Source: Mycobacterium mantenii
Lineage (GTDB): Bacteria > Actinomycetota > Actinomycetes > Mycobacteriales > Mycobacteriaceae
DNA length: 64,000 bases
NCBI RefSeq assembly: GCF_010731775.1
Contig: NZ_AP022590.1
Coordinates: 2,604,001 to 2,668,000, forward strand
Direction of reading: 5' to 3'
Part shown: positions 42,634-50,103 of the stretch, in pieces
Numbering within the stretch: the first letter of the stretch is position 1
Layout: every line of letters starts with the position of its first letter
Notes under the pieces: model-generated
Databases searched by the model: none
What the model was told of the DNA's origin: nothing
What the model saw: the letters and a program-made list of their open reading frames with translations, nothing else
Translations under genes and position numbers: made by a program

Positions 42634-44105
42634 GAGCCCGCCGCCGATCGGGACGACGCGGCCGGCTCGGTGAACGAGGCGGGCACCGCGCGCGGTGGTG
42701 GATCACCGGCCAGCGCCAGGATCTCGTCGAAACCGTCCAGCAGGCACTGGGCGAACAACGTCTCGTTTTTCACCGAGGCCGTGTCGTAGCGCACGGTGAT
42801 GGTGCACCAGCCGCCCCGCGAGATCAGCACCACCATCATCGCCACTCCGGGCAGTGGGCCGACACCGTACTGCCGCAAGATTTTTGCGCCGGCGATGTAG
42901 GTGTCTCCCGGGAAGACCGGGACGTTGCTGGCCTGCACGTCGGAGCCGATGACCGAGCCGGTGATCCCCTCCAGCACCGCGGTCGGCAGAACGCTGAGCA
43001 CCGGCGCCACCGAACCGATGATGTTCATCGCGGGCTCGTCACGACGCTGCGTCATCTGAGCTCGAATCTTCTTCATCCGGGCGACCGGGTCGACGGTGCC
43101 GATAGGCGCCGCCAGGTTGACACCGGTGAATCGGTTGCCGCCGGCCGTGTCCGATTCGGCGCGCAGGTTGACCGGCACCGCCATCGGCAGCGTGCTGATC
43201 GGCACGCCGAACGCCTCGTGGTAGCGGCGCAGGGCACCACACAGTCCGGCGAGGTAGGCGTCGTTGATCGACCCGCCGCCGGCTTTTGCAGCCCTGTGCA
43301 GATCCGAGAGCGGGATATCGATCGCCTCGCTGCGGGTGGCCAGGCTGCGCCGCCGCAGCAGCGGCGACGGCTCCGCGGCTCGGTTGAGCACCCGCATGCC
43401 CGACATGGCGTACCCGACGATCCCCGAAACGGTGGCCGTCGGTTCCAGAACCGCGCGCCCGGCCGCCGAGACCGCGCCCGACAGCGCGCCCATCACACCG
43501 CCGACGAGGGCGAACGGCAGGTGGTTAATGCCCTGGCGCATCAGATCATTGGACGTCAGGTCTTGCGGGACGGGCAGCGGCAGCGTCGGCTTGGCCGGCG
43601 GATTGCGCTCGAGGTCATAGATCTCGGCGAACATCTGGACCCCGCCGACGCCATCGGTGACGGCGTGGCTGACATGCAGCAGCGTCGCGGCCTTTCCGTC
43701 GGCCAGACCCTCGACCAGGGTGGCCGTCCACAGCGGCCGCGAAATGTCCATCGGTGACTGCAGAATGACCTCGGCGAGGTCGAATACTTCACGAAGCGTG
43801 CCGGGTTCGGATACCCGCACCCGGCGCACGTGGAAATCCAGGTTGAAATCGGGATCGACCACCCAGCGCGGCGCCGCCGTCGGCAAGGTCGGCACGACGA
43901 CTTTCTGCCTCAACCGCAGCACTCGGCGGGAGGCGTTCTCGAATCGGGTTCGGAACCGCTGCCAGTCCGGCGTGGTGTCCAAGAGCTCCAGCGCCATGAT
44001 CCCCGACCGGGTTCGTGGGTTCGCCTCTCCCCTGTGCAGTAGGTAGTCAACCGGCCCGAGCTCGTCGGACAACTTGATCGCCTCGACGGCCTCAGTCATG
44101 GTCAT
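42630..44105 (-). CDS. WS/DGAT-family acyltransferase (Rv2484c-like triacylglycerol synthase)
   Basis: Probably transfers acyl groups from acyl-CoA to diacylglycerol or alcohols. The catalytic motif normally HHxxxDG is SHAVTDG here (Ser146-His147-Ala-Val-Thr-Asp151-Gly). The catalytic second His and the Asp are present, but the first His is replaced. The C-terminal family segment NVPVFPG (SNVPVFPGD) is present. The length is 491 residues. It is the first gene of the overlapping tgs-plsC-plsB2 set, so the three are likely co-expressed for glycerolipid synthesis. Confidence 0.9.
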   Translation of the reverse strand: MTMTEAVEAIKLSDELGPVDYLLHRGEANPRTRSGIMALELLDTTPDWQRFRTRFENASRRVLRLRQKVVVPTLPTAAPRWVVDPDFNLDFHVRRVRVSEPGTLREVFDLAEVILQSPMDISRPLWTATLVEGLADGKAATLLHVSHAVTDGVGGVQMFAEIYDLERNPPAKPTLPLPVPQDLTSNDLMRQGINHLPFALVGGVMGALSGAVSAAGRAVLEPTATVSGIVGYAMSGMRVLNRAAEPSPLLRRRSLATRSEAIDIPLSDLHRAAKAGGGSINDAYLAGLCGALRRYHEAFGVPISTLPMAVPVNLRAESDTAGGNRFTGVNLAAPIGTVDPVARMKKIRAQMTQRRDEPAMNIIGSVAPVLSVLPTAVLEGITGSVIGSDVQASNVPVFPGDTYIAGAKILRQYGVGPLPGVAMMVVLISRGGWCTITVRYDTASVKNETLFAQCLLDGFDEILALAGDPPPRAVPASFTEPAASSRSAAGS

Positions 44106-44233
44106 CAGCTTGACGCGCCAACCTCGTCACCGTCGATCAAGCCTCCTGCCTTGGACCCACCAACCCAATCGTCACCCAACGCTAGTCGGGTTACCGCGCT
44201 GGTGAAAGGAGCGACAGGTACTCGGGCGCGGAC

Positions 44234-45481
44234 TCAGCTGGCCGAAGTGGCCGACAGGGGCAGCGAATCCAGCAGCGAGCTGACGCGCCGCCCATAGACG
44301 ACACCAAGGAAATCGGCGACGGCGTCGGCGGCCAGCCGCGACCGCACCGTAGGCGTGATGTCGAAAGCGTGGTGAGCGTTGCCGAGTTCGGCGTGGGCCA
44401 CCGTGGCCGCGCCGGCCGCGCGCAGCGCCGAGCAGAAGGCACGGGCCTGGCCGCTGGGCACCAATTCGTCCTTCTCGCCGTGCAGCACGAAGAAGGGCGG
44501 CGCGTCGCTGTGCACGTAGGAAACCGGCGACGCCGCCGTGAAGCGCTCGGGCTCGTCGGCGTAACGGGCCTTCATCACGAATTGTTCGAGGAACGGCAAC
44601 ATCAGCACGTGCATGTTCTCGAAGTCGGTGAAGTCGTAGACGCCGTAATAGGGCGCGACCGCCTGCACGGTGGTGTCGGCGTCTTCGAAACCGGGTTGGA
44701 AGGTGGGGTCGTTCGGCGTGAGCGCGGCCAGGGAGGCCAGGTGCCCGCCCGCCGAACCGCCGGTGATCGCGATGAAGTCGGGGTCACCGCCGTAGTCGGC
44801 GATGTTCTCCCGGACCCACGCGATCGCCCTTTTGACGTCGATGAGGTGCGCGGGGAAGGTGGCGCGGGGGCTCTTGCTGTAGTCGATCGAGACGCAGATC
44901 CAGCCGAGTTCAACCATGCGGCTCATCAGCGTGTACGCCTGCGGGCGCCTGCCGTTCAGCGCCCACGCCCCGCCCGGCACCTGGATCAGCACCGGCGCCC
45001 GGCAGCCGGGCGCCAGGTCGTCGCGCCGCCAGATGTCGAGCAGGTTGTCGCGCGGACTCGGACCGTAGGAGATGCCGGACGTCTGGGCCGCGTACCGGCG
45101 GTGCGGCCCGGGCCTGCCCAGCAGTCCACCGCGCCGGGCGCACAGGGCCGCGGCGGCGGCCGGGTGACATACCTGCTCACGGACATCGGGGCCGAAGGCC
45201 TCCTCGAGCGCGGTGGTCAGGGTTCGGTCGGCCCGCTGGGCGGCCAACGTCTTGCCGACCCGGCCGACCGACGGGTGCGAAACACGGGACAGCGCATGCC
45301 CGGTCACCACGTGCGGGGGAAACTCCGTGAACAGCCAGCCGGCGACAAATTCCAGCGCGAGCGGCCCTCCCCGCAGCACCAGGTTGCCGAGCTGGTAGAC
45401 ATCCCGGGCTTCGGCTGCCAGGCGTGCCGCCTGGGTGCCGGCCCACGAGCAGGGCGATGTTCGACGACTGGCCACGCTCAT
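44234..45481 (-). CDS. lipQ: LipQ, alpha/beta-hydrolase carboxylesterase
   Basis: A hydrolase of the HSL / esterase D type, 415 residues. The oxyanion segment is VPGGAWALNG (PGG instead of HGG). The nucleophile elbow is ITGGSAGGHLAS (GGSAG in place of GDSAG). The acid and base are GEKDELVP and NAHHAF. I chose the ATG at 45481 (MSVASRR). A longer open frame runs on through the antisense of tRNA-Arg and is not coding. The natural ester is unknown. Confidence 0.9.
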   Translation of the reverse strand: MSVASRRTSPCSWAGTQAARLAAEARDVYQLGNLVLRGGPLALEFVAGWLFTEFPPHVVTGHALSRVSHPSVGRVGKTLAAQRADRTLTTALEEAFGPDVREQVCHPAAAAALCARRGGLLGRPGPHRRYAAQTSGISYGPSPRDNLLDIWRRDDLAPGCRAPVLIQVPGGAWALNGRRPQAYTLMSRMVELGWICVSIDYSKSPRATFPAHLIDVKRAIAWVRENIADYGGDPDFIAITGGSAGGHLASLAALTPNDPTFQPGFEDADTTVQAVAPYYGVYDFTDFENMHVLMLPFLEQFVMKARYADEPERFTAASPVSYVHSDAPPFFVLHGEKDELVPSGQARAFCSALRAAGAATVAHAELGNAHHAFDITPTVRSRLAADAVADFLGVVYGRRVSSLLDSLPLSATSAS

Positions 45482-45672
45482 TACGACGTCACCTCTCGAC
45501 TCGACGTTATGCACACGCCCCGTTGCGGTTAACAGCCGATGACCGGCCGATGTTGTACGTGTGTCGAGGGTCCCCACGATAACCGATAAACGTGGCGCGG
45601 GAAGGGTTCTCGCGCGCGTCGCGGCGGCGAGTCGGCTCAGCGGGTGGGGTTGGATAGACTGACCTGCACATT

Positions 45673-45746
45673 GCCTCCGTAGCTCAGGTGGATAGAGCAA
45701 GGGCCTTCTAATCCCTAGGTCGCACGTTCGAGTCGTGCCGGGGGCA
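45673..45746 (+). tRNA. tRNA-Arg (anticodon TCT)
   Basis: Acceptor GCCTCCG pairs with CGGGGGC. The anticodon loop CTTCTAA reads AGA, and the T-arm is GCACGTTCGAGTCGTGC. CCA is not encoded. The last pair of the anticodon stem is weak (C-T). It marks the left border of the accessory region. Confidence 0.94.
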
Positions 45747-45765
45747 CTCTGTTCGGTGTATGACG

Positions 45766-45865
45766 TCGGTTGATGCTTGACATTTCGCCTTCGGGTGATG
45801 CCTGACAGTGTTTCGGCTGATGGTTGACAGTTGCTTCGGTTGATCCTTGACAACGGTTTCGGTTG
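45766..45865 (+). repeat. Iteron-like direct repeat array next to tRNA-Arg
   Basis: Four copies of a 17-bp unit of consensus TCGGTTGATGCTTGACA begin at 45766, 45791, 45813 and 45836, with a partial fifth (TCGGTTG) at 45859. Spacing is 22-25 bp, about two helical turns, which suits a protein-binding array. Similar TGTCAAgcATCAACCGA repeats occur, as I recall, at ends of IS481-type elements, so this may be an orphan transposon end. Confidence 0.75.
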
Positions 45866-45918
45866 CGGCACGCCCTCGGCGGGATTGGCGATCTCGCGTG
45901 GAGAACGGTCGCCTAACG

Positions 45919-45949
45919 CCTAGGTAGTCACTACCGGTGACTACCTAGG
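45919..45949. repeat. Perfect 13-bp inverted repeat with 5-base loop
   Basis: CCTAGGTAGTCAC-TACCG-GTGACTACCTAGG. It could be a terminator-like hairpin for the small minus-strand gene at 46029, or an operator or recombination site. There is no U tract on either side. Confidence 0.8.
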
Positions 45950-45961
45950 CCGTCGATGGGC

Positions 45962-46008
45962 GATCGACAATCAACAACGCCGATACGCAAGGCCGAGGAT
46001 TGTCGATC
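45962..46008. repeat. 11-bp inverted repeat spaced by 25 bp
   Basis: GATCGACAATC at 45962-45972 matches GATTGTCGATC at 45998-46008 exactly. It lies between the palindrome and the stop of the small minus-strand gene. It could form a long-looped hairpin after that gene or mark an element end. Confidence 0.6.
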
Positions 46009-46028
46009 ACGTGATACTCAGCGCGTTC

Positions 46029-46337
46029 TCAGACCTCGATCGTCTGACTGACGTAGTTCTCCCAGGTGGCCATCTGGGCCGCGTCGACGAGAAGGCTCTG
46101 GTAATCCGGGTCAGCATTGAGGCTCTGCTGGATCTGGCCGTAGGCGGCCCAGTCCTGGGCAGTCGTCAGCAAGCCGATGGCGTTGGTGCCCTGACCTCCG
46201 ATCATGTTGACCAGTGCGGTGACGTTCTCCGCGCCATGTTTGCGAGCAAGCCCAGTCGCTCGCTTCAGCTGCTTCTGAATGTCGTCCCAGGTGACCCCAG
46301 GGTTCGGATGGACGATCGTAGTAGCGACGATGGTCAT
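46029..46337 (-). CDS. Conserved hypothetical protein, possible dimeric alpha/beta-barrel fold
   Basis: A 102-residue cytoplasmic protein starting MTIVATTIVHPNPGVTWDDI, with AAAGG eight bases before the ATG. The pattern of strand, long amphipathic helix (QKQLKRATGLARKHGAE), strand and a second half with LLTTAQDWAAYGQIQQSL resembles antibiotic-biosynthesis-monooxygenase / NIPSNAP-like domains. No catalytic residue is evident. It is the first gene after tRNA-Arg in the accessory region. Confidence 0.7.
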   Translation of the reverse strand: MTIVATTIVHPNPGVTWDDIQKQLKRATGLARKHGAENVTALVNMIGGQGTNAIGLLTTAQDWAAYGQIQQSLNADPDYQSLLVDAAQMATWENYVSQTIEV

Positions 46338-46603
46338 GGCTTAACCTTTCGCTGGAGGGGCAGAACGTTATTAGTCTCCGGCGCGGCAGAATGAGCCGCT
46401 AGAGTAGTGGGCTACGCCATTTTGGAATGCAGATACGGGCTTGCCCGTTGCAGCCGCGTGGGCCTCAGGACAGCGTTGTGGGAGGTCGGCCTCGCCCGAG
46501 GTTTCAACCAGCCGTGTTTGGGAACAGTGATGGATAGCGGCAAACTGAGGTAGCTGCTTTTGCAGCCGCTGCCATGCACCTTTGAGCAGGGAAATCGATC
46601 GAA
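46338..46603. other. Non-coding or unresolved stretch in the accessory region
   Basis: Lower-GC DNA upstream of the 46029 gene, expected to hold its promoter. An 87-codon minus-strand frame here has no RBS or recognisable domain and is not called. Confidence 0.4.
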
Positions 46604-46660
46604 ATGTTGCCCGGCAGGAATAAGAGTTCAGCAAGTGTATTCAGGCAAAAACAGGCGTTG

Positions 46661-46771
46661 ATGGCTACGTCCCTGAATCCAAATCACAAATACATTCAAG
46701 AGTGTCCTGAATGCAGTTCGATACACGAAACACAGAATCAGGCTGACGAGTATTGCATTCATTGCAAATGA
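46661..46771 (+). CDS. Micro-protein with a CxxC...CxxC zinc-ribbon
   Basis: A 36-residue open frame from the ATG at 46661. It carries C15-P-E-C18 and C32-I-H-C35 separated by 13 residues, the spacing of a small zinc ribbon, and ends CIHCK. The four cysteines and clean start and stop argue for a real product. An in-frame ATG at 46604 (with AGGGA about ten bases upstream) would add 19 residues (55 in total). Codon use is AT-richer than the chromosome. It could bind nucleic acid or a protein partner, but the function is unknown. Confidence 0.6.
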   Translation: MATSLNPNHKYIQECPECSSIHETQNQADEYCIHCK

Positions 46772-47176
46772 GGATCAAATAGAACCCCTTTGCGGATAGT
46801 CACGGGCCGTGAGAAAGTCAGGCTCGACGATCACCCTTCAACCTGCAGCGAAGTTAGCGGACCTGCTTCAGCCACCGCTTTGCCACCACCAACAGGGTGG
46901 GCGATTCTCAGGCGCCGCGATGGGCTCGACGGACAACGAAGCGTTCGGACGCTCCTGCCTGATTGCTGACGCTTTTAGCCGGACATTGCATGCGTTGCCG
47001 ACAATCGGCATCACCCGGGCATCGAGAACCGTTGAGCCATAACGACTAGCGATACCTTCGATTACACGCGGCCGCAGGCACCGCCCTCCGGCAAGCGGTG
47101 CGGGTCGAAAGTTCCGACGTGGATCGGCGTGATTTGGGCGGTGCCTTTCCGGCCGCGATATGTCAGCATTGGTTGC
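46772..47176. other. Spacer before the cutinase gene
   Basis: About 400 bases without a gene I can support. Open frames on both strands lack RBS and motifs. The part next to 47176 should contain the cutinase promoter. Confidence 0.4.
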
Positions 47177-47860
47177 GTGAGCGCACGCCGGGTAGCGCGT
47201 TTGCTGGGTGTCACTGTGGCGACAGCCTGGGCGGCGCTGCTGTGCCCGCCCAATTCCGCGTCCGCCGCGCCCTGCCCCGACGTCGAGGTGACGTTCGCCC
47301 GAGGCACCGCTGAGCCGCCGGGCGTCGGCGGGGTCGGACAGGAATTCATCGATTCGTTGCGTTCCCAGGTCGGGGGCCGCTCCGTCGCGGTGTATGCGGT
47401 GAACTATCCGGCCGACGAAGATTTCGCCCCGTCCGCATCGGCCGGCGCCGGCGACGCCCGCGCTCACGTTCAGGCCATGGTTGCGACGTGTCCCGGCACC
47501 AAACTGGTGCTCGGCGGATATTCTCAGGGCGCCATGGTGATCGATCTGATCACCATCGCCCAGGCACCGATCGCGGGCTTGATTCCCCAGATCCTGACGG
47601 CGGACGAGGCGGACCATGTCGCCGCGCTCGCCCTGTTCGCAAACCCGTCGGCCCGGTACCTGGGCGCACCGGTGAGCGTGGTCAGCCCGTGGTACGGCGC
47701 GAAAGCCATCGACCTGTGCGCGCCCGGTGACCCGGTGTGCACTCCGGGTGGGCCCCTGGCGCTGCCTTCGCACGACGAGATGTTCTCGGCGGCCGCCCTG
47801 TCCTACAAGGAGTCCGGAATGCCCAGTCAGGCCGCCACTTTCGTGGCCGGCCATCTCTGA
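47177..47860 (+). CDS. Secreted cutinase-family serine esterase (Culp)
   Basis: A 227-residue hydrolase with an N-terminal signal peptide (MSARRVARLLGVTVATAWAA ... SASA-APCPD). The catalytic Ser is S116 in GYSQG, Asp is in CAPGDPVC and His is in PSHDEMF. The cysteine pairs typical of cutinases are present (CPD...TCPG; LCAPGDPVC). M. tuberculosis relatives (Cfp21/Culp) hydrolyse esters and lipids outside the cell. The GTG at 47177 is chosen from the signal peptide; a GTG 16 codons upstream is also open. The accessory context suggests it may have arrived by transfer. Confidence 0.9.
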   Translation: MSARRVARLLGVTVATAWAALLCPPNSASAAPCPDVEVTFARGTAEPPGVGGVGQEFIDSLRSQVGGRSVAVYAVNYPADEDFAPSASAGAGDARAHVQAMVATCPGTKLVLGGYSQGAMVIDLITIAQAPIAGLIPQILTADEADHVAALALFANPSARYLGAPVSVVSPWYGAKAIDLCAPGDPVCTPGGPLALPSHDEMFSAAALSYKESGMPSQAATFVAGHL

Positions 47861-47866
47861 TGGCGC

Positions 47867-48257
47867 CTAACTCAGTTCTTTCATGAAGTCGCGCGCCAAC
47901 GGCGCCGCCGACGCGGATTCTGGCCCGTGAAAAGGTTGCGGTCCCTGAGACGGCGTCGTAGTCCTCGGGGCGGGCGTCGGCCAATTCGATCGGCCGGCGC
48001 AACTCCTCGGCGGACCGAAGAATGTCCTCGACATCCCCGGCGATCTTTTCGCTGCCGGCCATCGACGGACGCAGGCTCATCACATCCACGTGCGGCACAA
48101 CCCCATTCGGTGTGGCCACCACGACCTCGTGGCCGGCGCGGGTGAGCTCGCGATAGGGCGCCGCGAACTCCTCGGCCCAGTAGCCCGTCGGGTGCCTGGT
48201 GCCGTCCTTCAGGGTCCAATAACTTGCGCCCGTGACCACGAACAGCACCTTCGCCAT
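47867..48257 (-). pseudogene. Degenerate DJ-1/PfpI (Hsp31-like) gene with internal deletion
   Basis: The gene begins normally at 48257 (MAKVLFVVTGASYWTLKDG) with GAGGAG before the ATG. It reads through the N-terminal 90 residues of a type 1 glutamine-amidotransferase-like chaperone/deglycase to PEDYDAV. There the sequence jumps straight to the family's C-terminal DRNLFTGQNP in another frame. The final ASAAPLARDFMKEL is readable one frame further on, ending at a TAG at 47867. The middle, including the nucleophile-elbow Cys region, is missing. The product cannot be active. Confidence 0.8.
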
Positions 48258-48430
48258 CGCATTTCTCCTCATTCGCTGCGCAGGGGTAGATACGTTCAAG
48301 CGTCACCCCTTCGATGCCCGGGGCCAAACGGGGCGCCACAAATGGTGGCGCTCGTTCGTGCTTGCCGGGGCGCACCGCCGAGGGGTATTCGACGGACCCG
48401 AAATTCGCTGTGGCACTTGACTTACGGGGG

Positions 48431-48721
48431 CTATGACGCCAGCGCATACTGCCACACCGCCTCGCGGTTCTCACTCGCTGCCCGGCGGCACAACAGCGTC
48501 AGGCCGGTTGCGTCGTGCGTGGTCACGTTCGGAACGGAACAATGCCGGCCGGCCAACGGTCGATCGAGGCTGGCGACACCGACGCCGATGCCGATCAGCC
48601 CGGCTGTCGTTATGGAGACCAGCATCAGGCGCACGGATCCGATTCTGGGATCGCGTGTCCTTACGTATGCCCGGTACGCCATGGTCCCGTACCGCGTCGT
48701 CCTGTACCCCGTTTTCCGCAT
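48431..48721 (-). CDS. Small exported or membrane-anchored hypothetical protein
   Basis: A 96-residue frame. It has a basic N-terminus, one hydrophobic segment at about residues 33-52 (LMLVSITTAGLIGIGVGVAS) and an outer part with a Cys pair (HCSVPNV...LLCRRA) ending AVWQYALAS. The pattern of Cys, VTTHDATG, Cys and WQYA resembles other short mycobacterial secreted proteins. AGGAG stands seven bases before the ATG. The function is unknown. Confidence 0.65.
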   Translation of the reverse strand: MRKTGYRTTRYGTMAYRAYVRTRDPRIGSVRLMLVSITTAGLIGIGVGVASLDRPLAGRHCSVPNVTTHDATGLTLLCRRAASENREAVWQYALAS

Positions 48722-49256
48722 GAGGTGCTCCTAGCGTCGATGCCGAGTGGGATGCCCTTCGGGCTGACATGAGCTTGGGGGCGGCGGCTTGGCGGATCCT
48801 CAACGGATCCTTGGCTGCGGGAGCTCGAAGCGGTAGGGGCGCGTTTCGGCGCGTGGCGAGTCCGGGTGACCGCTCGGCTTGACCACTGTGAGCTTCGCGG
48901 ATCCGATAGCGCATGTGCTAGCTGATTCGGAAGTCACCTCATCACGACCAGGCGGTGCCCGAGTGGCGGATGTGGCAGCCGCGTGTGGAGGGCGGAAGTG
49001 TGCGTCGTGGCGGCACCCGCAGCGACGCAGGTCACGGCCATATGTGCAAACGAAGCCAAGGACCGCAAAGCGCGTACACGGAACCGCCGGCAATGGCATT
49101 TGGGTCGTCTTCCATACTGCCCGATGCACCGCAAAAGTCGAAGTCGCTCTCAAAAGTTTGCGGTTTAACCATTCCGGGAACGTGTGTCAAAACGAGCAGA
49201 CGACGCTTACGGGGAGATCATTACTTAGAGCGTCTTCTCTTCGAGGGGTTGGCGAT
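48722..49256. other. Unresolved stretch in the accessory region
   Basis: About 530 bases. Several overlapping frames exist on the plus strand (for example from 48879 and 48955), but none shows a domain, RBS and codon bias together. It may be remnant DNA. The right end should hold the promoter of the 49257 gene. Confidence 0.4.
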
Positions 49257-49667
49257 ATGGCGTCGAATGACTGGGAGCCGGTAGTACGCGTCGGAGAGCC
49301 GAGGTTTGTAGCCGGCGTTGGCAATCGGATCAAAGTCGAAGTCAAGACGAGGGGTTGGTTGAGCCGCGACTGGCGGTGTTACTTCGGAACGCAAGTCTCC
49401 CAGCAACAGCTTGACGCCCGATACTCGTCTTATCCGTGCTGGGACGAAATCCAGCGCATCGAGGGTTCCTGCGCAGAGGGCGACGCGGAGCGATACATCG
49501 AGATGATCGACGCCGCAATTCATTACGCCAACACCAGGTTGCGAAGCGATGCGCTGCCGAGGGCCATTCTGCAGGGTACGCGCAGGGAGCGCCGGGGGTG
49601 CGCGGTGCGTGAGCGCCAGGCCGAACTCGATGAGCTAGCGAAGAAGTTAGCGAAACCCGAGCTGTAG
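49257..49667 (+). CDS. Hypothetical protein of the accessory region
   Basis: A 136-residue soluble protein starting MASNDWEPVVRVGEPRFVAG, with GAGGGG upstream of the ATG. The N-terminal half looks beta-rich (RIKVEVKTRGWLSRDWRCYFG). The C-terminal half looks helical and charged, ending LDELAKKLAKPEL. It has four cysteines without a metal-site spacing. I do not recognise the family. The frame is open further upstream, but without an RBS. Confidence 0.6.
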   Translation: MASNDWEPVVRVGEPRFVAGVGNRIKVEVKTRGWLSRDWRCYFGTQVSQQQLDARYSSYPCWDEIQRIEGSCAEGDAERYIEMIDAAIHYANTRLRSDALPRAILQGTRRERRGCAVRERQAELDELAKKLAKPEL

Positions 49668-50103
49668 CGTTTCCCATTAATTTCCGCGGCCCAACAAGAC
49701 GACACCAAAGCGCTGACACCTGGCCGGGGTCGACGTTTCACCCTGCGTCGTGGCAGGTCGACTCGACGGGCTGGCCAAGGAGCCGAAACACGTCGGATTA
49801 TTTCGATAAATACAGCAATACTTGTAGATTCTAGTAACTACCCGCGCCCCCGCAAAGGTTTTCGCGTTTGCGCGGCGTGGCCGTAGGTGCGCGTGGCGCC
49901 CGCTAATGGTGTTCGCTGCTCGGGATGAGCCAATAAGACCCGGGGAATGCCCGCCTTTTCCCATGGCTCTCGCTAATGACGCTCACACCGGCCGACCCCG
50001 CTCCGAAGGCGCGAAGTAGTCTTACCTCGCCCGTGACGCTGCCGCCGATGCACCGGTGTGGTCGGGTGCATCCACAGCCGATACCCGAAGCCGGAGGTGC
50101 CCG
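49668..50103. other. Right boundary spacer of the accessory region
   Basis: An AT-rich patch around 49790-49845 gives way to normal high-GC DNA before echA14. No gene, repeat of the tRNA-Arg 3' end or integrase fragment was found. Confidence 0.45.

Noticed and set aside
45482..45871. Upstream extension of the lipQ reading frame (GTTRTCDLGIRRP-type peptide)
   Set aside because: It is the antisense translation of tRNA-Arg and adjacent spacer, a common annotation artefact; the signal-free real start at 45481 fits homologues.
46868..47854. 328-codon minus-strand frame over the cutinase
   Set aside because: Composition and position show it is the antisense of a well-supported cutinase.
48879..49256. 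Plus-strand extension upstream of the 49257 gene
   Set aside because: No RBS or recognisable domain; the ATG at 49257 with GAGGGG upstream is preferred.
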